Shown: positions 17,997 to 27,818, counted from the stretch's first letter. The stretch is 64,000 bases of DNA from Candidatus Nitrotoga sp. SPKER (GCA_003402285.1 QFXG01000015.1:1-64000), one strand, 5' to 3'. The notes: generated from the sequence alone by a model not told the origin. Program-made: numbers and translations.

Positions 17997-18815
17997 ATGA
18001 TTGCCGCAGTGAAAAATCTTGTTGAATATCGCGAACTAATGACTGTCCTTGCCTGGAAGAATGTCACGTTGCGTTATAAACAGGCTTATCTGGGTGTAGC
18101 CTGGGCTGTAATAAAGCCACTCATCCTCATGCTGATTTTTACATTGGTCAAAAGCTTTGTTGGGATTGATAGTGGCAATATTCCTTATCCCCTTCTAACC
18201 TTCGCTGCACTCATGCCCTGGATTTTCTTTCAAGAATCTGCATCGGAAGGCGTAAATAGTGTTGTGGGCAATGCCAACCTGATCAAAAAAATCTATTTTC
18301 CTCGTGAGATCTTCCCCATAACAGCAGTCGTTACCAAGCTTGTGGAGCTTGGCATCAATTTTGTCATTCTGGCGGGGCTCATGATTTGGTTTCAATATAT
18401 ACCAAGTATGCAAATGATATGGGTGCCTTTCATTATTCTGTACACAATTCTGGCAGCTTTAAGCATCGCGTTTGCTGGCGCAGCAATCAATGTTTACTAC
18501 CGGGATATGGGAACAGCTCTGCCGGTGCTGCTTTCCCTGCTAATGTATCTATCTCCGGTAATCTATCCATTACAACTGGTCAAGGATAAACTTTTGGAAC
18601 AACAAGCTGCCGGTGAATGGTCCAGCCTGCTTTATACCCTATATACCCTTAACCCTCTAGCGGGCATCATTGACGCGTTTCAGAGTGTAGTGCTGCGAAA
18701 CCAGCCACCGGATCTGACGGCCATGGTACCCGGCATAATCCTGGTTGCGATCCTGCTTCCGCTAAGCTATGTCTTTTTCAAGCGGGCGGAGTCTTATTTC
18801 GCAGATGTTATTTGA
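17997..18815 (+). CDS. wzm: ABC-2 type polysaccharide export permease
   Basis: 272-residue inner-membrane permease of the Wzm/KpsM/TagG type. The N-terminal amphipathic start leads into the family motif NVTLRYKQAYLGVAWAVIKP, followed by about six membrane segments. With the Wzt ATPase it exports a completed lipid-linked polysaccharide across the inner membrane. A GGGAG sequence precedes the start. It is the first gene of a long forward operon and is separated from its ATPase gene by the hicBA pair, which is unusual. Confidence 0.92.
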   Translation: MIAAVKNLVEYRELMTVLAWKNVTLRYKQAYLGVAWAVIKPLILMLIFTLVKSFVGIDSGNIPYPLLTFAALMPWIFFQESASEGVNSVVGNANLIKKIYFPREIFPITAVVTKLVELGINFVILAGLMIWFQYIPSMQMIWVPFIILYTILAALSIAFAGAAINVYYRDMGTALPVLLSLLMYLSPVIYPLQLVKDKLLEQQAAGEWSSLLYTLYTLNPLAGIIDAFQSVVLRNQPPDLTAMVPGIILVAILLPLSYVFFKRAESYFADVI

Positions 18816-18971
18816 GGGCAAAGGGTAGGAATTGGTGAATAGCGCAAAGATTACAGAATGGTAAAAAATTTAGGATTTAATCGATGGTGAAGGCTATAAA
18901 AAATTGATCGGGATCGTTGCGGCATAAAACTGGCCACGACACCCCGTACATCTATACGGAGAGAATGAACC

Positions 18972-19178
18972 ATGAAAAACCTTAAATTTGTCGTTTACCG
19001 GGAAGATCAATATTACGTTTCACAATGCTTAAACATTGACGTAGCAAGCTGTGGCAATACTATCGACGAAGCGATCCAGAATCTAAAGGAGGCCACCGAG
19101 CTCTACTTTGAAGAAGGGGAGTCAGAATACCACCCCATAGAAGAGGCCTTGCTGGGAGAATACGCTGTCAATGGCTGA
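18972..19178 (+). CDS. hicB: HicB-type antitoxin (short form)
   Basis: 68 residues forming the degenerate RNase H-like HicB core: LKFVVYREDQYYVSQCLNI, then ASCGNTIDEAIQNLKEATELYFEE. It lacks the C-terminal DNA-binding domain of longer HicB proteins. In the family this protein neutralises the HicA mRNA interferase. GGAGA precedes the start. It overlaps hicA by 8 bases, and the order is antitoxin first. Both genes lie between wzm and wzt on the same strand. Confidence 0.82.
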   Translation: MKNLKFVVYREDQYYVSQCLNIDVASCGNTIDEAIQNLKEATELYFEEGESEYHPIEEALLGEYAVNG

Positions 19179-19374
19179 ACTTTATTCATCAAGAACGATT
19201 ATTAATGTCTTGCTGCGACATGATTTCATCTTTATTTCTCAAAAAGGCAGCCATAGGAAATTCCGCAAAGGTGATAGAACCGTGATTATTCCTGATCCGA
19301 AGAAGGAAATACCATTAGGCACGTTTGCCTCTATTCTCAGGCAGTCCGGCCTCAGTAAGGAAGACTTTAAATAA
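19171..19374 (+). CDS. hicA: HicA-type mRNA interferase toxin
   Basis: 67 residues with the double-stranded RNA-binding-like HicA fold. The catalytic histidine is H28 in QKGSHRKFRKG, followed by VIIPDPKKEIPLGTFASILRQSGLS, all typical. It appears complete and potentially active. The wzt ATG starts two bases after its stop, so toxin and exporter ATPase must share a transcript and may be translationally coupled. Confidence 0.85.
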   Translation: MAELYSSRTIINVLLRHDFIFISQKGSHRKFRKGDRTVIIPDPKKEIPLGTFASILRQSGLSKEDFK

Positions 19375-19376
19375 CT

Positions 19377-20663
19377 ATGCCCATTATTGAAGTAAACCAC
19401 GTCACCAAAGAATACCAACTTGGTCAACTACAGAGCCTGAAAACCACCGCCCTCAATCAATGGCGGCGGGTCACGGGTCAGCCAGTTGAAGAACGTGCTC
19501 CATTCAAGGCTCTTAATGACGTCACGTTCTCCGTCGAACAAGGCGAGGTACTTGGTATAATTGGCCACAATGGCGCCGGTAAGAGCACTATGCTCAAATT
19601 ACTAGCTAATATTTCAAAACCCTCTAGCGGCAGCATTCAGGTCAAGGGCAAAATAGCACCACTGATCGAAGTGGGTGCCGGTCTGGTCGGCGACCTTACC
19701 GGACGTGAAAATATTTACCTCAACGGGGCTATCCTCGGCATTCCTAAAGCAGAAATAAAACGCAAGTTTGATGACATTGTCGCCTTCGCTGAACTTGAAG
19801 AATTCATTGATACGCCTATCAAACGCTATTCCTCTGGCATGCAGGTGCGGTTGGGATTTTCCATCGCCACCAGTGTGGAGTCGGACATCCTGATTGTGGA
19901 TGAAGTACTCGCTGTGGGGGATCTGGCATTTCAGCGGAAATGTTTCGACCGGATGGAGGATTTGATCAAACGGCAGGGTAAAACCGTTTTACTGGTCAGC
20001 CATAACATCCGACAAGTCGAGCGCTTGTGTAACCGAGTCATATTACTCAATAAGGGACAAACTGTAAGTGATGGCGGCGCCAACACCGTTTGTACCCAAT
20101 TTTACGAGGCTAGTGATTCACAAATAAGCATTGGTGATTCCACTAATCTGAATTCAGCCAACAGCAACGAATGGGCAACGGGTGAAATTCTACTTCACAG
20201 TATTGAAATATTGGATTCTGAAAATAATCCCATCAACAAACTCAAGCATGAACAAGCGGTCAAAATTCAACTCAATTACGAAGTAACAAAAGAGATTCGA
20301 ATGCCTATTTTTGGGATCGGTATTCATACAACTGATTTCATATATCTGGCAACAAAACACAGTATCAATCAACTCAAATTGGAACACCTCGAGGCCGGGC
20401 ATCATGTGCTTACTTTTGATATCCCATCGTTTCCGTTCATGCCCGGGGTTTATTCCCTCCGCGCCGGTGTAGCGGAAGGTACCGCAGCCAGAACAATTTT
20501 TTATGCAGAAAACTTATTGCATTTACAAGTGGTCTCAGACAACACTGAAGACAGAGCTTGGAGTGAGGGACTGGTATCTCTTCCCGGCGTCTGGAGGTAC
20601 TCGACGCCTTCATCGAATCTTAAGGAAAAGACGCATGACAATCTCGAAAAAATATCTTTATAA
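19377..20663 (+). CDS. wzt: Polysaccharide export ABC ATPase with carbohydrate-binding C-terminus
   Basis: 428 residues. The N-terminal ATPase domain (1-245) has Walker A GHNGAGKS (63-70), the signature YSSGMQ (151-156) and Walker B ILIVDE. The C-terminal region (about 255-405) resembles the Wzt_C beta-sandwich, which in O9a-type systems recognises the modified end of the glycan. This implies export of a chain-terminated polymer. The next gene, a methyltransferase, starts inside its 3' end (29-base overlap), which would fit a role in making the terminal cap. Confidence 0.92.
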   Translation: MPIIEVNHVTKEYQLGQLQSLKTTALNQWRRVTGQPVEERAPFKALNDVTFSVEQGEVLGIIGHNGAGKSTMLKLLANISKPSSGSIQVKGKIAPLIEVGAGLVGDLTGRENIYLNGAILGIPKAEIKRKFDDIVAFAELEEFIDTPIKRYSSGMQVRLGFSIATSVESDILIVDEVLAVGDLAFQRKCFDRMEDLIKRQGKTVLLVSHNIRQVERLCNRVILLNKGQTVSDGGANTVCTQFYEASDSQISIGDSTNLNSANSNEWATGEILLHSIEILDSENNPINKLKHEQAVKIQLNYEVTKEIRMPIFGIGIHTTDFIYLATKHSINQLKLEHLEAGHHVLTFDIPSFPFMPGVYSLRAGVAEGTAARTIFYAENLLHLQVVSDNTEDRAWSEGLVSLPGVWRYSTPSSNLKEKTHDNLEKISL

Positions 20664-21516
20664 CATCCCGGACGACTCCAATCATGCGGCGACTAAAATT
20701 ACTGCATGGATAAATAATGACCAGGAAATACTTGAGATCGGGTGCGCAAGCGGCATTCAGACGCGTCATTTTAAAGAGCATCTTGGATGTCGAGTGACAG
20801 GGATCGAAATTGATCCTCTAGCCGCTGAAGATGCTCGCTCTTATTGTGAAAGCCTTATTATTGGAAGTATTGAAGAGCTAGATCTACCCAAAGCACTTGG
20901 AGATAAACGCTTTGATGCTATCACCCTTGCCGATGTGTTGGAACATTTGGTTGATCCTGCCAGAACACTGATAAAAGTTCGTCCCTTTCTTAAAGAAGGA
21001 GGAAACTTAATTGCCTCTATCCCCAATATCGCCCATGCAGCCATTTGTTGGGAGCTCGCGCATGGGCGTTTTGATTATCAAAAATTCGGTTTGCTCGACA
21101 GCACCCATATTCGTTTTTTTACGAAAAAAAATATAATCAAACTGTTCGAAGAAACAGGTTATCGAATTATTTCCATAGAACGAGTGATCAAAACCCCGCA
21201 GGAAACAGAGTTCACAGTTCATTGCGGTTCAGCTCAAGACCAATCCTTTCTTGATTGGATTTGCGAACAGAACCCGGAAGCCTATACTTATCAATTCATA
21301 ATAAAAGCCTGCTTAACCTCCAATGAACAGCAGGAATCTTCATATCAACAGCTTGAGACTCTGGATACCATCCACCAGCTTGAAGCTAAAATCAGTGAAT
21401 TAAGCCGGCAGAATATGGGCTTGAAATCGCAAATTGCCTGGTTGGAAAATCATCGTTTTGGCCGTTTAACCAATCTGGTAGATCGCCTGCGAAATAAACA
21501 GCAAAAGAAAAGCTGA
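20635..21516 (+). CDS. SAM-dependent methyltransferase with C-terminal coiled coil
   Basis: 293 residues from the ATG at 20635, chosen because AGGAA lies eight bases upstream; the reading frame extends further 5' inside wzt without a better start. Motif I is LEIGCASG (33-40), with an acidic loop IEIDPLAAEDA and a LADVLEHLVDP motif. A C-terminal segment (about 255-285) is a predicted coiled coil. In Wzt_C-type loci such enzymes often methylate the non-reducing end of the glycan to stop growth. That role is inferred from position. Confidence 0.82.
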   Translation: MTISKKYLYNIPDDSNHAATKITAWINNDQEILEIGCASGIQTRHFKEHLGCRVTGIEIDPLAAEDARSYCESLIIGSIEELDLPKALGDKRFDAITLADVLEHLVDPARTLIKVRPFLKEGGNLIASIPNIAHAAICWELAHGRFDYQKFGLLDSTHIRFFTKKNIIKLFEETGYRIISIERVIKTPQETEFTVHCGSAQDQSFLDWICEQNPEAYTYQFIIKACLTSNEQQESSYQQLETLDTIHQLEAKISELSRQNMGLKSQIAWLENHRFGRLTNLVDRLRNKQQKKS

Positions 21517-21521
21517 GCGCC

Positions 21522-22760
21522 ATGCCAGACACCCGTGTCAAAGCTATTTGTTTTTACTTGCCGCAGTACCATCCTATTTCTGAAAATGACGAATGGTGGG
21601 GACGTGGATTCACAGAATGGCGAAATGTCACTAAAGCCAAACCACTGTTTCCGGGGCATTACCAGCCGCACCTGCCTGCCGACCTCGGTTTCTACGACTT
21701 GCGATTGCCCGAGGTGCGTGAAGCGCAGGCTGAACTGGCACACCAGCATGGCATCCATGGTTTCTGTTATTACCATTACTGGTTTAATGGCCGCCGCATT
21801 CTCGAACGCCCCTTTAATGAAGTGTTGGCAAGTGGCAAGCCCGATTTGCCATTCTGTTTATGTTGGGCAAATGAAAACTGGACACGTGTGTGGGATGGTG
21901 GCGAGCGCAACGTTTTATTGGAACAGTATTACAGCCATGAAGATGATCTGGCGCACATTCGCAGCTTGATTCCTGCGTTCATGGACTCGCGTTACATCCG
22001 CATTGACGGCAAGCCACTGTTTCTGGTGTACCGAACCGAATTACTGCCCGATCCGGAAAAAACAGCGTCTATTTGGCAAGAGGAGGCGAAAAAGGCCGGA
22101 CTACCCGGACTCTACCTTGTGCGAGTGGAAAATTTCATAAAAGACATTGATCCCAGCAGTATCGGATTCGATGCGGCTGTTGAGTTTGCTCCGGACTCAT
22201 CCAAGGCCGGTAAAACTTTGTTTCGGGGGGACATAACAAACTTGCTGGTTAAACTCAACATGTTGCCCGCCGTTTTTCGTGACAGCCGGGTGTACTCCTA
22301 CCCTGCGACGGTGCAAGGAATGTTATCCAAGCCAGAGCCCCGCTATCGTTGGTTTCGCTGTGTTTCTCCCATGTGGGACAACAGCGCGCGGCGTAGTGTT
22401 AATGCCAATATTTTTATCGGCGCTACACCATCGATATATAAACAATGGCTCAGCAAAACCGTGGCTCGGACCCGACAACGACATGCAGGTGATGAACAGA
22501 TTGTGTTTATCAACGCCTGGAATGAATGGGCCGAAGGTTGTCATCTTGAGCCCGATCAGAAATGGGGTCGTGCGTACTTGGAAGCAACACGCGACGCGTT
22601 GGCGGCGCCAACCAAAGCTGCCACTTCCTCAACCGCACAGCCAAATGCGCCAAGCCACTTTACACGCTTCTATTGGCGCGTTTCCGAATCACTTTCAAAA
22701 ATACGCACAGTTATTGTTGCCCTGCTATGGCATTTTAAGCATCGACTCCCGCCACAATGA
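21522..22760 (+). CDS. WbsX-like / GH99-type glycan enzyme
   Basis: 412 residues with the WbsX family opening: AICFYLPQYHPI, then EWWGRGFTEWRNV and GFCYYHYWFNGRR. FINAWNEWAEGCHLEPD closes the catalytic region near residue 350. These proteins have a GH99-like TIM barrel and sit in O-antigen and capsule clusters. They are annotated as glycosyltransferase WbsX, but hydrolase or transglycosidase activity is equally possible. It overlaps the next gene by 4 bases. Confidence 0.85.
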   Translation: MPDTRVKAICFYLPQYHPISENDEWWGRGFTEWRNVTKAKPLFPGHYQPHLPADLGFYDLRLPEVREAQAELAHQHGIHGFCYYHYWFNGRRILERPFNEVLASGKPDLPFCLCWANENWTRVWDGGERNVLLEQYYSHEDDLAHIRSLIPAFMDSRYIRIDGKPLFLVYRTELLPDPEKTASIWQEEAKKAGLPGLYLVRVENFIKDIDPSSIGFDAAVEFAPDSSKAGKTLFRGDITNLLVKLNMLPAVFRDSRVYSYPATVQGMLSKPEPRYRWFRCVSPMWDNSARRSVNANIFIGATPSIYKQWLSKTVARTRQRHAGDEQIVFINAWNEWAEGCHLEPDQKWGRAYLEATRDALAAPTKAATSSTAQPNAPSHFTRFYWRVSESLSKIRTVIVALLWHFKHRLPPQ

Positions 22761-23791
22761 ATATACAGGTATCACCTAACATCGCCATCGTCGTCCTTAA
22801 TTGGAACGGAGCCAATGACACTCTCGAATGTCTGAGTTCACTGGAATCACTAACGTACCCAAACTTCAACGTAATCGTCGTAGACAATGGCTCAACCGAC
22901 AACTCTTTGGACAAGTTGCGCGCTTACAGCAGCCATTTTCCACTTGTGCTACTCGAAACAGGACAAAATCTAGGCTACGCCGGGGGCAATAACGTTGGCA
23001 CGCGTTATGCGCTGGAGCAGGGAGCGGATTTTGTGTTGCTACTGAACAACGACACTACAGTAGCGCCTGATCTCCTTGGACAACTGCTAAATGCTGCCCG
23101 GCGCACTCCAGATACAGGTGTGTTTAGTGCACGCGTGATGTACTTTGATAACCCGGAATTGGTGTGGTTTGATGGTGCACACTGGAATGAATCATCTCTA
23201 CGATTAGAATGGCCTGGGCAAGGTGCACGTGAAACCGAACTCAGCACAATCGACCGTGACACTGACTACGCCTGCGGTGCGGCGCTGTTCTTTCGCGCTG
23301 AGGTCGCCCGAAAAATTGGTCTGCTGGATGAAATGTTTTTTTTGGTATGGGAGGAGGTTGATTGGTGCTTTCGCGCCCGCAAAGCTGGCTGGCGCAATCA
23401 GGTGGTTGCAGGTGCGAAAGTCTGGCACAAAATCGGGGTTTCCTTTGGCAGCGAATCCTCGCCATTACGTACGTATTTCAGTATCCGAAATCAATTGCTG
23501 TGGTTCAGTCGGCATGCGTCACTTTCTGCCCGGCTACGGCTGTGGACGAATAATTTACGACGATTGATGCCAAAATTTCATGTCAGCACCGATCTTAATG
23601 TCAGCTTTGCCAAGCGTTTTGTGTGGGCTATACAAGATTATGGCCAAGCCTGGTTAGGACGTGGCTCGCGTCTGGAGTATATGGCAACACGACGGGCGAT
23701 TATGGACTATATGCGTGGTCGTTTCGGCGATTGCCCAGATGAGGTGCGCGTCTGGAGCAAGACATGGGCAGCGCAACAACGAGATTCATGA
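22757..23791 (+). CDS. Family 2 glycosyltransferase (rhamnosyltransferase-like)
   Basis: 344 residues with a GT-A fold: VVLNWNGANDTLECLSSL, VDNGSTDNS, and the metal-binding LLLNNDTTVAPD at about residue 95. The acceptor-side motif MFFLVWEEVDWCFRARKAGW is typical of WcaA/RfbF-like rhamnosyltransferases. It is cytoplasmic or membrane-associated and adds one sugar during polymer assembly. The sugar donor cannot be read from the sequence. Confidence 0.88.
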   Translation: MNIQVSPNIAIVVLNWNGANDTLECLSSLESLTYPNFNVIVVDNGSTDNSLDKLRAYSSHFPLVLLETGQNLGYAGGNNVGTRYALEQGADFVLLLNNDTTVAPDLLGQLLNAARRTPDTGVFSARVMYFDNPELVWFDGAHWNESSLRLEWPGQGARETELSTIDRDTDYACGAALFFRAEVARKIGLLDEMFFLVWEEVDWCFRARKAGWRNQVVAGAKVWHKIGVSFGSESSPLRTYFSIRNQLLWFSRHASLSARLRLWTNNLRRLMPKFHVSTDLNVSFAKRFVWAIQDYGQAWLGRGSRLEYMATRRAIMDYMRGRFGDCPDEVRVWSKTWAAQQRDS

Positions 23792-23809
23792 AGTTAAATT
23801 CAACATACT

Positions 23810-25696
23810 ATGCATTCAGCAATAAGTAACGCATCCGTGACCGAATTCAATCTCAGCACGCTCTTTACTGCGGATGATCCGCATGTGCGTTTAAATCATG
23901 GCCAGCGCAGCCACGCTCAATCCGTGGGTATGCAGCGAATTCAGGATGCGTTTGAGGGTGCAGACTGTCTTTTCTTGCGTACTGATACAGCTCTCCGCTT
24001 GCGGCTGGATGGCAATTACGCATTGCAGCGCTGTGCTGCCGGTGGCTGGCTGCTTCGTAATCGAGGTTCCATTGCGCCGAGCTACTGGTTTCCTATTCTG
24101 GCGACGCTGCGACGCATCAACGCACAAGGCCACATCTTGGAAGAGCTTGCTGCCGAATGGAGGGATTTCGACCTGGATTCAAGCGGCGCAAATATGTCGT
24201 TCACAGCCATTGCCGAAGGTTGGGCGCTCGACACGGTGATCTGGCGATTCGACGACTCTCGCCATATAGACGAGCTGCAAATGCTCACGCCCGCCGAAAC
24301 CCAAGGCTATTTTCTGCTTGGTTCCCACACCCGCTACAACCAGCCTGCTGATCTTTATCGTCATCTTACACACGGCTGCGTGTATGAAGACCGTTATGCC
24401 TGGCCGCACAAGCGGCGCATTTGTTCTGAAAATGATGCACACGCACTGCATCTGGTCTTTAGCGGTCTTAAACGCACCACGGGCAAGCGCATTTATGGAC
24501 TACTAAAAGACCAATTACTGCTATCGGTATTGTCTCGTCAAAGTAAAGATGGTGGTTTCCGTCATGGCGAGTGGACGGATAAAATGGAATCGCATTATCG
24601 TCTGCACTGCTCGGCCATGCATTTGATGATGGATGCCTTGAGCGAAACAGATGACCCAGTTGTACAGACTGCACTTGCACATGGCATGCACTTTATTTCG
24701 GACAAATATGATTTAACTGATGCAGGCACCTGGTTTTATCACGACGAACTGGAATGCACTATGACCGGAATGCACCGGGCACCTTTCAAGTGGTGGCCCA
24801 GCAACGCACTTGGCAAGTCGCCGCAGAACATGTTGGTACTGAACACGCAGCTCGACACGCTGGTGGCGCTGGATCGCTACGGCGCCCTCACCGGTGATAC
24901 GCAATACGCGCCACTGGTCGAGTCGGGCTATCAGGCAGCCCGCACCTTGCTGGCATTGCGGCCGATGGAATGGCTGTACCGGCTGCTGTTCTCCGCCATT
25001 AATCTGACCCTGCTGCCAACCGAGCAAGCGGCCCGACTGCCACGGTGGAAGCGTTTATGGAAGCGCATTGGTTGGCAAGTGTTCGTGCCTCGTCTACCGC
25101 GTTTGAAAACGCGCTACCCACGTCTTGTCATGCCTGGCGGTTATATCGACCGCGAACTAAGTTTGCAGGTATGGGCCTATGATTATCTGGCGGTCAATTT
25201 AATGGATCTGGTGCGAGCTTCTCATGGCACACGCGGTGCGGCTTTCCATCCCTATATCAAGGGTATTCTGAGCTACTGCGCCGCCACAGGAATCGCACAG
25301 CGATGGCTGGAATACAAAGGCCGTGCCTACTCAGTCGGCTTTTATGCAGAGGCATTGTATTTACTGTGTCTGCAAGAACCGAGCCCTGAACTCGATGCCA
25401 GCCTGGCCGATGCATTGTTGTTATGTGTACAGAATCAATTGGGCTTGCCACCTTCACTCTTAGGCGGCAACGCTGAAGCAAGTGATATGGTGCCAGGACA
25501 GCAAGATATCCCCCAATCTGCGCTTACGGAAATCATTATTGCGAATTTGAGCAACAATGGACAGGCTGCCTGCTTGGTAATTAACACGGGACAACATGCG
25601 ATTGCACTAAAAACTGCACTATGCGCCGTGCCAACCGATTGGCATATTCCAGCGAGCGTATTGCCACCCGGTGCGCATCTCAGGATCAAGGCATGA
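23810..25696 (+). CDS. Uncharacterised 628-residue protein of the polysaccharide operon
   Basis: I do not recognise a family. There is no signal peptide or clear membrane segment. The N-terminal part (1-180) is beta-rich. From about 200 to 560 the sequence is helical with aromatic and histidine clusters such as GGFRHGEWTDKMESHYRLHCSA, FYHDELE and GGYIDRELSLQVWAYDYLA, suggesting an alpha/alpha-toroid like those of glycan lyases, epimerases and some glycosidases. A short beta domain closes the protein. It overlaps the next glycosyltransferase by 4 bases, so it belongs to the same pathway. A heparinase-, epimerase- or glycosidase-like function is possible but unproven. Confidence 0.6.
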   Translation: MHSAISNASVTEFNLSTLFTADDPHVRLNHGQRSHAQSVGMQRIQDAFEGADCLFLRTDTALRLRLDGNYALQRCAAGGWLLRNRGSIAPSYWFPILATLRRINAQGHILEELAAEWRDFDLDSSGANMSFTAIAEGWALDTVIWRFDDSRHIDELQMLTPAETQGYFLLGSHTRYNQPADLYRHLTHGCVYEDRYAWPHKRRICSENDAHALHLVFSGLKRTTGKRIYGLLKDQLLLSVLSRQSKDGGFRHGEWTDKMESHYRLHCSAMHLMMDALSETDDPVVQTALAHGMHFISDKYDLTDAGTWFYHDELECTMTGMHRAPFKWWPSNALGKSPQNMLVLNTQLDTLVALDRYGALTGDTQYAPLVESGYQAARTLLALRPMEWLYRLLFSAINLTLLPTEQAARLPRWKRLWKRIGWQVFVPRLPRLKTRYPRLVMPGGYIDRELSLQVWAYDYLAVNLMDLVRASHGTRGAAFHPYIKGILSYCAATGIAQRWLEYKGRAYSVGFYAEALYLLCLQEPSPELDASLADALLLCVQNQLGLPPSLLGGNAEASDMVPGQQDIPQSALTEIIIANLSNNGQAACLVINTGQHAIALKTALCAVPTDWHIPASVLPPGAHLRIKA

Positions 25697-26853
25697 CAAT
25701 GCGTATCGGCCTCATCACTTCGGAATTCCCGCCCGATCTTGGTGGTGTGGAGACCTACGCGTGGCAACTGGCGAGAGAATTGGGCCGTAGACAGGACTTG
25801 CAGGTAACGATTTATGTACCGCCAAAATCTGCAACCATCACTCCACCACCGGGGGTCACGCTCAAGCCAATTCTACAAAGCTGCGCAGGGCTGGATTGGC
25901 CCAAACTCAAAAATGAGCCCATTGATGTCTGGCACACTCTTTCCGCTGGCCACGCCTGGATTGCCGCAAAAAACAGGCCCACCGTTGTTTCGGTACATGG
26001 TAATGATTTTCTTGGCCCCTATCCATTGGTAGCACGCCCTGCCCTTGCCCTGCCTGGTCTCTGGCGGCTGCGCCCATGGGTATGGCGCAAACTGCATCCG
26101 CTGTGGCGAAATGTAACTCGACGTGTGTTAGCACGTGCTTTACCCAAAGCTGGTGCGGTGCTTTCCAATAGCCGCTATACCGCTGATGTTCTGCTGGCAA
26201 AGTATCCTGAATGTGCTTCTAAAACACATATCGCCTTGGTAGGGATTGATCCGATATTTTTTGATGTGCCGCGTGCACCAAAAAATAAAATAGTGCAGTT
26301 GCTCACCGTCTGCCGTCTCTCCGAGAAACGCAAAAATATCGATCTCGTGTTGCGTGCCCTGGCTACGCTAAAAGACCGCTTTAAATTTGAATACATCATT
26401 GCAGGCGAAGGTACCTTACGCCCTTCTTTGGAACACCTGGCAAATTCTCTGGGGCTCGGTACCTGTGTACGCTTTGTTGGGCGTATCAGTGACGCTGACT
26501 TGCGTCAGTTATATTCCTACGCTGACCTATTCATATTAACTGCATCGATTATTCCTGGCAGCCATGAAGGCTTTGGTATTGTTTATCTCGAAGCCGCTGC
26601 CAGTGGCGTGCCCAGTCTGGCAGCACGACTGGCCGGTGCTGTAGAAGCAATTGATGAAGGTCGTTCCGGATTTTTTGTTGAGCAGCCTGACGTGACTTCC
26701 ATTAGTAACGCACTTGCCCGTTTCCTGTCGGGTGAGGTGCATCTGGATGCTGAAGAATGCCGTAACTTTGCTCGGAATTTTAGCTGGGTGCGCGTCGCCG
26801 ATATTGCAGAGAAAGCTTATCGACAAATTTTTGTGCGAAACTTACAATCATGA
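25693..26853 (+). CDS. GT4-family glycosyltransferase
   Basis: 386 residues from the ATG at 25693, which overlaps the previous stop (ATGA). The GT-B fold is shown by the N-terminal RIGLITSEFPPDLGGVETYAWQLA and the C-terminal donor site: LLTVCRLSEKRKNIDLVLRAL, then SHEGFGIVYLEAAASG with the conserved E-x7-E. It is a retaining transferase using an NDP-sugar and is part of the assembly operon. It overlaps the next gene by 4 bases. Confidence 0.88.
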   Translation: MTMRIGLITSEFPPDLGGVETYAWQLARELGRRQDLQVTIYVPPKSATITPPPGVTLKPILQSCAGLDWPKLKNEPIDVWHTLSAGHAWIAAKNRPTVVSVHGNDFLGPYPLVARPALALPGLWRLRPWVWRKLHPLWRNVTRRVLARALPKAGAVLSNSRYTADVLLAKYPECASKTHIALVGIDPIFFDVPRAPKNKIVQLLTVCRLSEKRKNIDLVLRALATLKDRFKFEYIIAGEGTLRPSLEHLANSLGLGTCVRFVGRISDADLRQLYSYADLFILTASIIPGSHEGFGIVYLEAAASGVPSLAARLAGAVEAIDEGRSGFFVEQPDVTSISNALARFLSGEVHLDAEECRNFARNFSWVRVADIAEKAYRQIFVRNLQS

Positions 26854-27818
26854 GCGATACCTTAATTATCCCCACCCGCATCAGCGTAATCATGCCTTGT
26901 TATAATGCTGCCACCTTTGTCGGGGAGGCCGTGAATTGCGTTATGAACCAGACCTATCCTGATGTTGAACTGATTGTAGTGGATGATGGTTCTACTGACG
27001 GCAGTGTTAATGTTCTGCAACAGCTTGCCACACAATATTCAGAGCGCCTGAGTCTGCTGTTCCAAGACCACAAAGGCCCCTACCCGGCACGCAATGTTGG
27101 ACTGCAACACGCACGGGGTGGGTATGTTGCATTTCTCGATGCCGACGATTACTGGTCGCCCGACGCACTAAAGAAACTCGCCGTAGCGATGGATATCGAT
27201 CACGCCGACATCACTTACTGCGGCTGGCAAAACATTGGAATAGGCGCACCTGGAACAACGCCTCATATTCCCCCAGATTACAGTCAGATGGATACAGCAG
27301 CTGAGTTTTTACGTTCATGTCCTTGGCCCATCCACGCAGCATTAGTACGGCGAGAAGCTATCGATACTGTTAGAGGATTTTCCGAACGACATTTTTCAGC
27401 CATGGACTATGATTTATGGCTACGACTCTATGCACACACCCAAAAACTCGCACGAGTACCTGAAGTGATGGCTTTTTATCGGTGGCACGATAAAGGACAA
27501 ATTTCAAAAATAAAATGGAAACAAGTGCTCAATGCCTTACAGGTACGACGTGATTTTGTGACTCATCATCCTGAACGCGTCGCACATTTGTCAAAAATAA
27601 AAATCCTTGAGTTATCGGAAGGCTTCTTGCTGGATGAAGCTTATCGCGCCTACTGGCAACGTAATTTGGTCGATGCGCATAAACTGTTTCGACACGCCTT
27701 CATACGGGGTTTGTGGAAAACAAGCGATTTAAAATATCTTCTTCCCGCCCTGCTGCCTAGCAAGCTTTTTCAATGGCTGGTCAACGTGGCCGACAATCCA
27801 AAAGGGAAACGCACATGA
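26850..27818 (+). CDS. Family 2 glycosyltransferase
   Basis: 322 residues. The GT-A motifs are RISVIMPCYNAATFV, VVDDGSTDGS and FLDADDYWSPD (DxD near residue 97). MDYDLWLRLYAHT is the acceptor-side block. The C-terminal third is helical and basic, consistent with membrane association. It is coupled by 4-base overlaps on both sides. Confidence 0.87.
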   Translation: MSDTLIIPTRISVIMPCYNAATFVGEAVNCVMNQTYPDVELIVVDDGSTDGSVNVLQQLATQYSERLSLLFQDHKGPYPARNVGLQHARGGYVAFLDADDYWSPDALKKLAVAMDIDHADITYCGWQNIGIGAPGTTPHIPPDYSQMDTAAEFLRSCPWPIHAALVRREAIDTVRGFSERHFSAMDYDLWLRLYAHTQKLARVPEVMAFYRWHDKGQISKIKWKQVLNALQVRRDFVTHHPERVAHLSKIKILELSEGFLLDEAYRAYWQRNLVDAHKLFRHAFIRGLWKTSDLKYLLPALLPSKLFQWLVNVADNPKGKRT

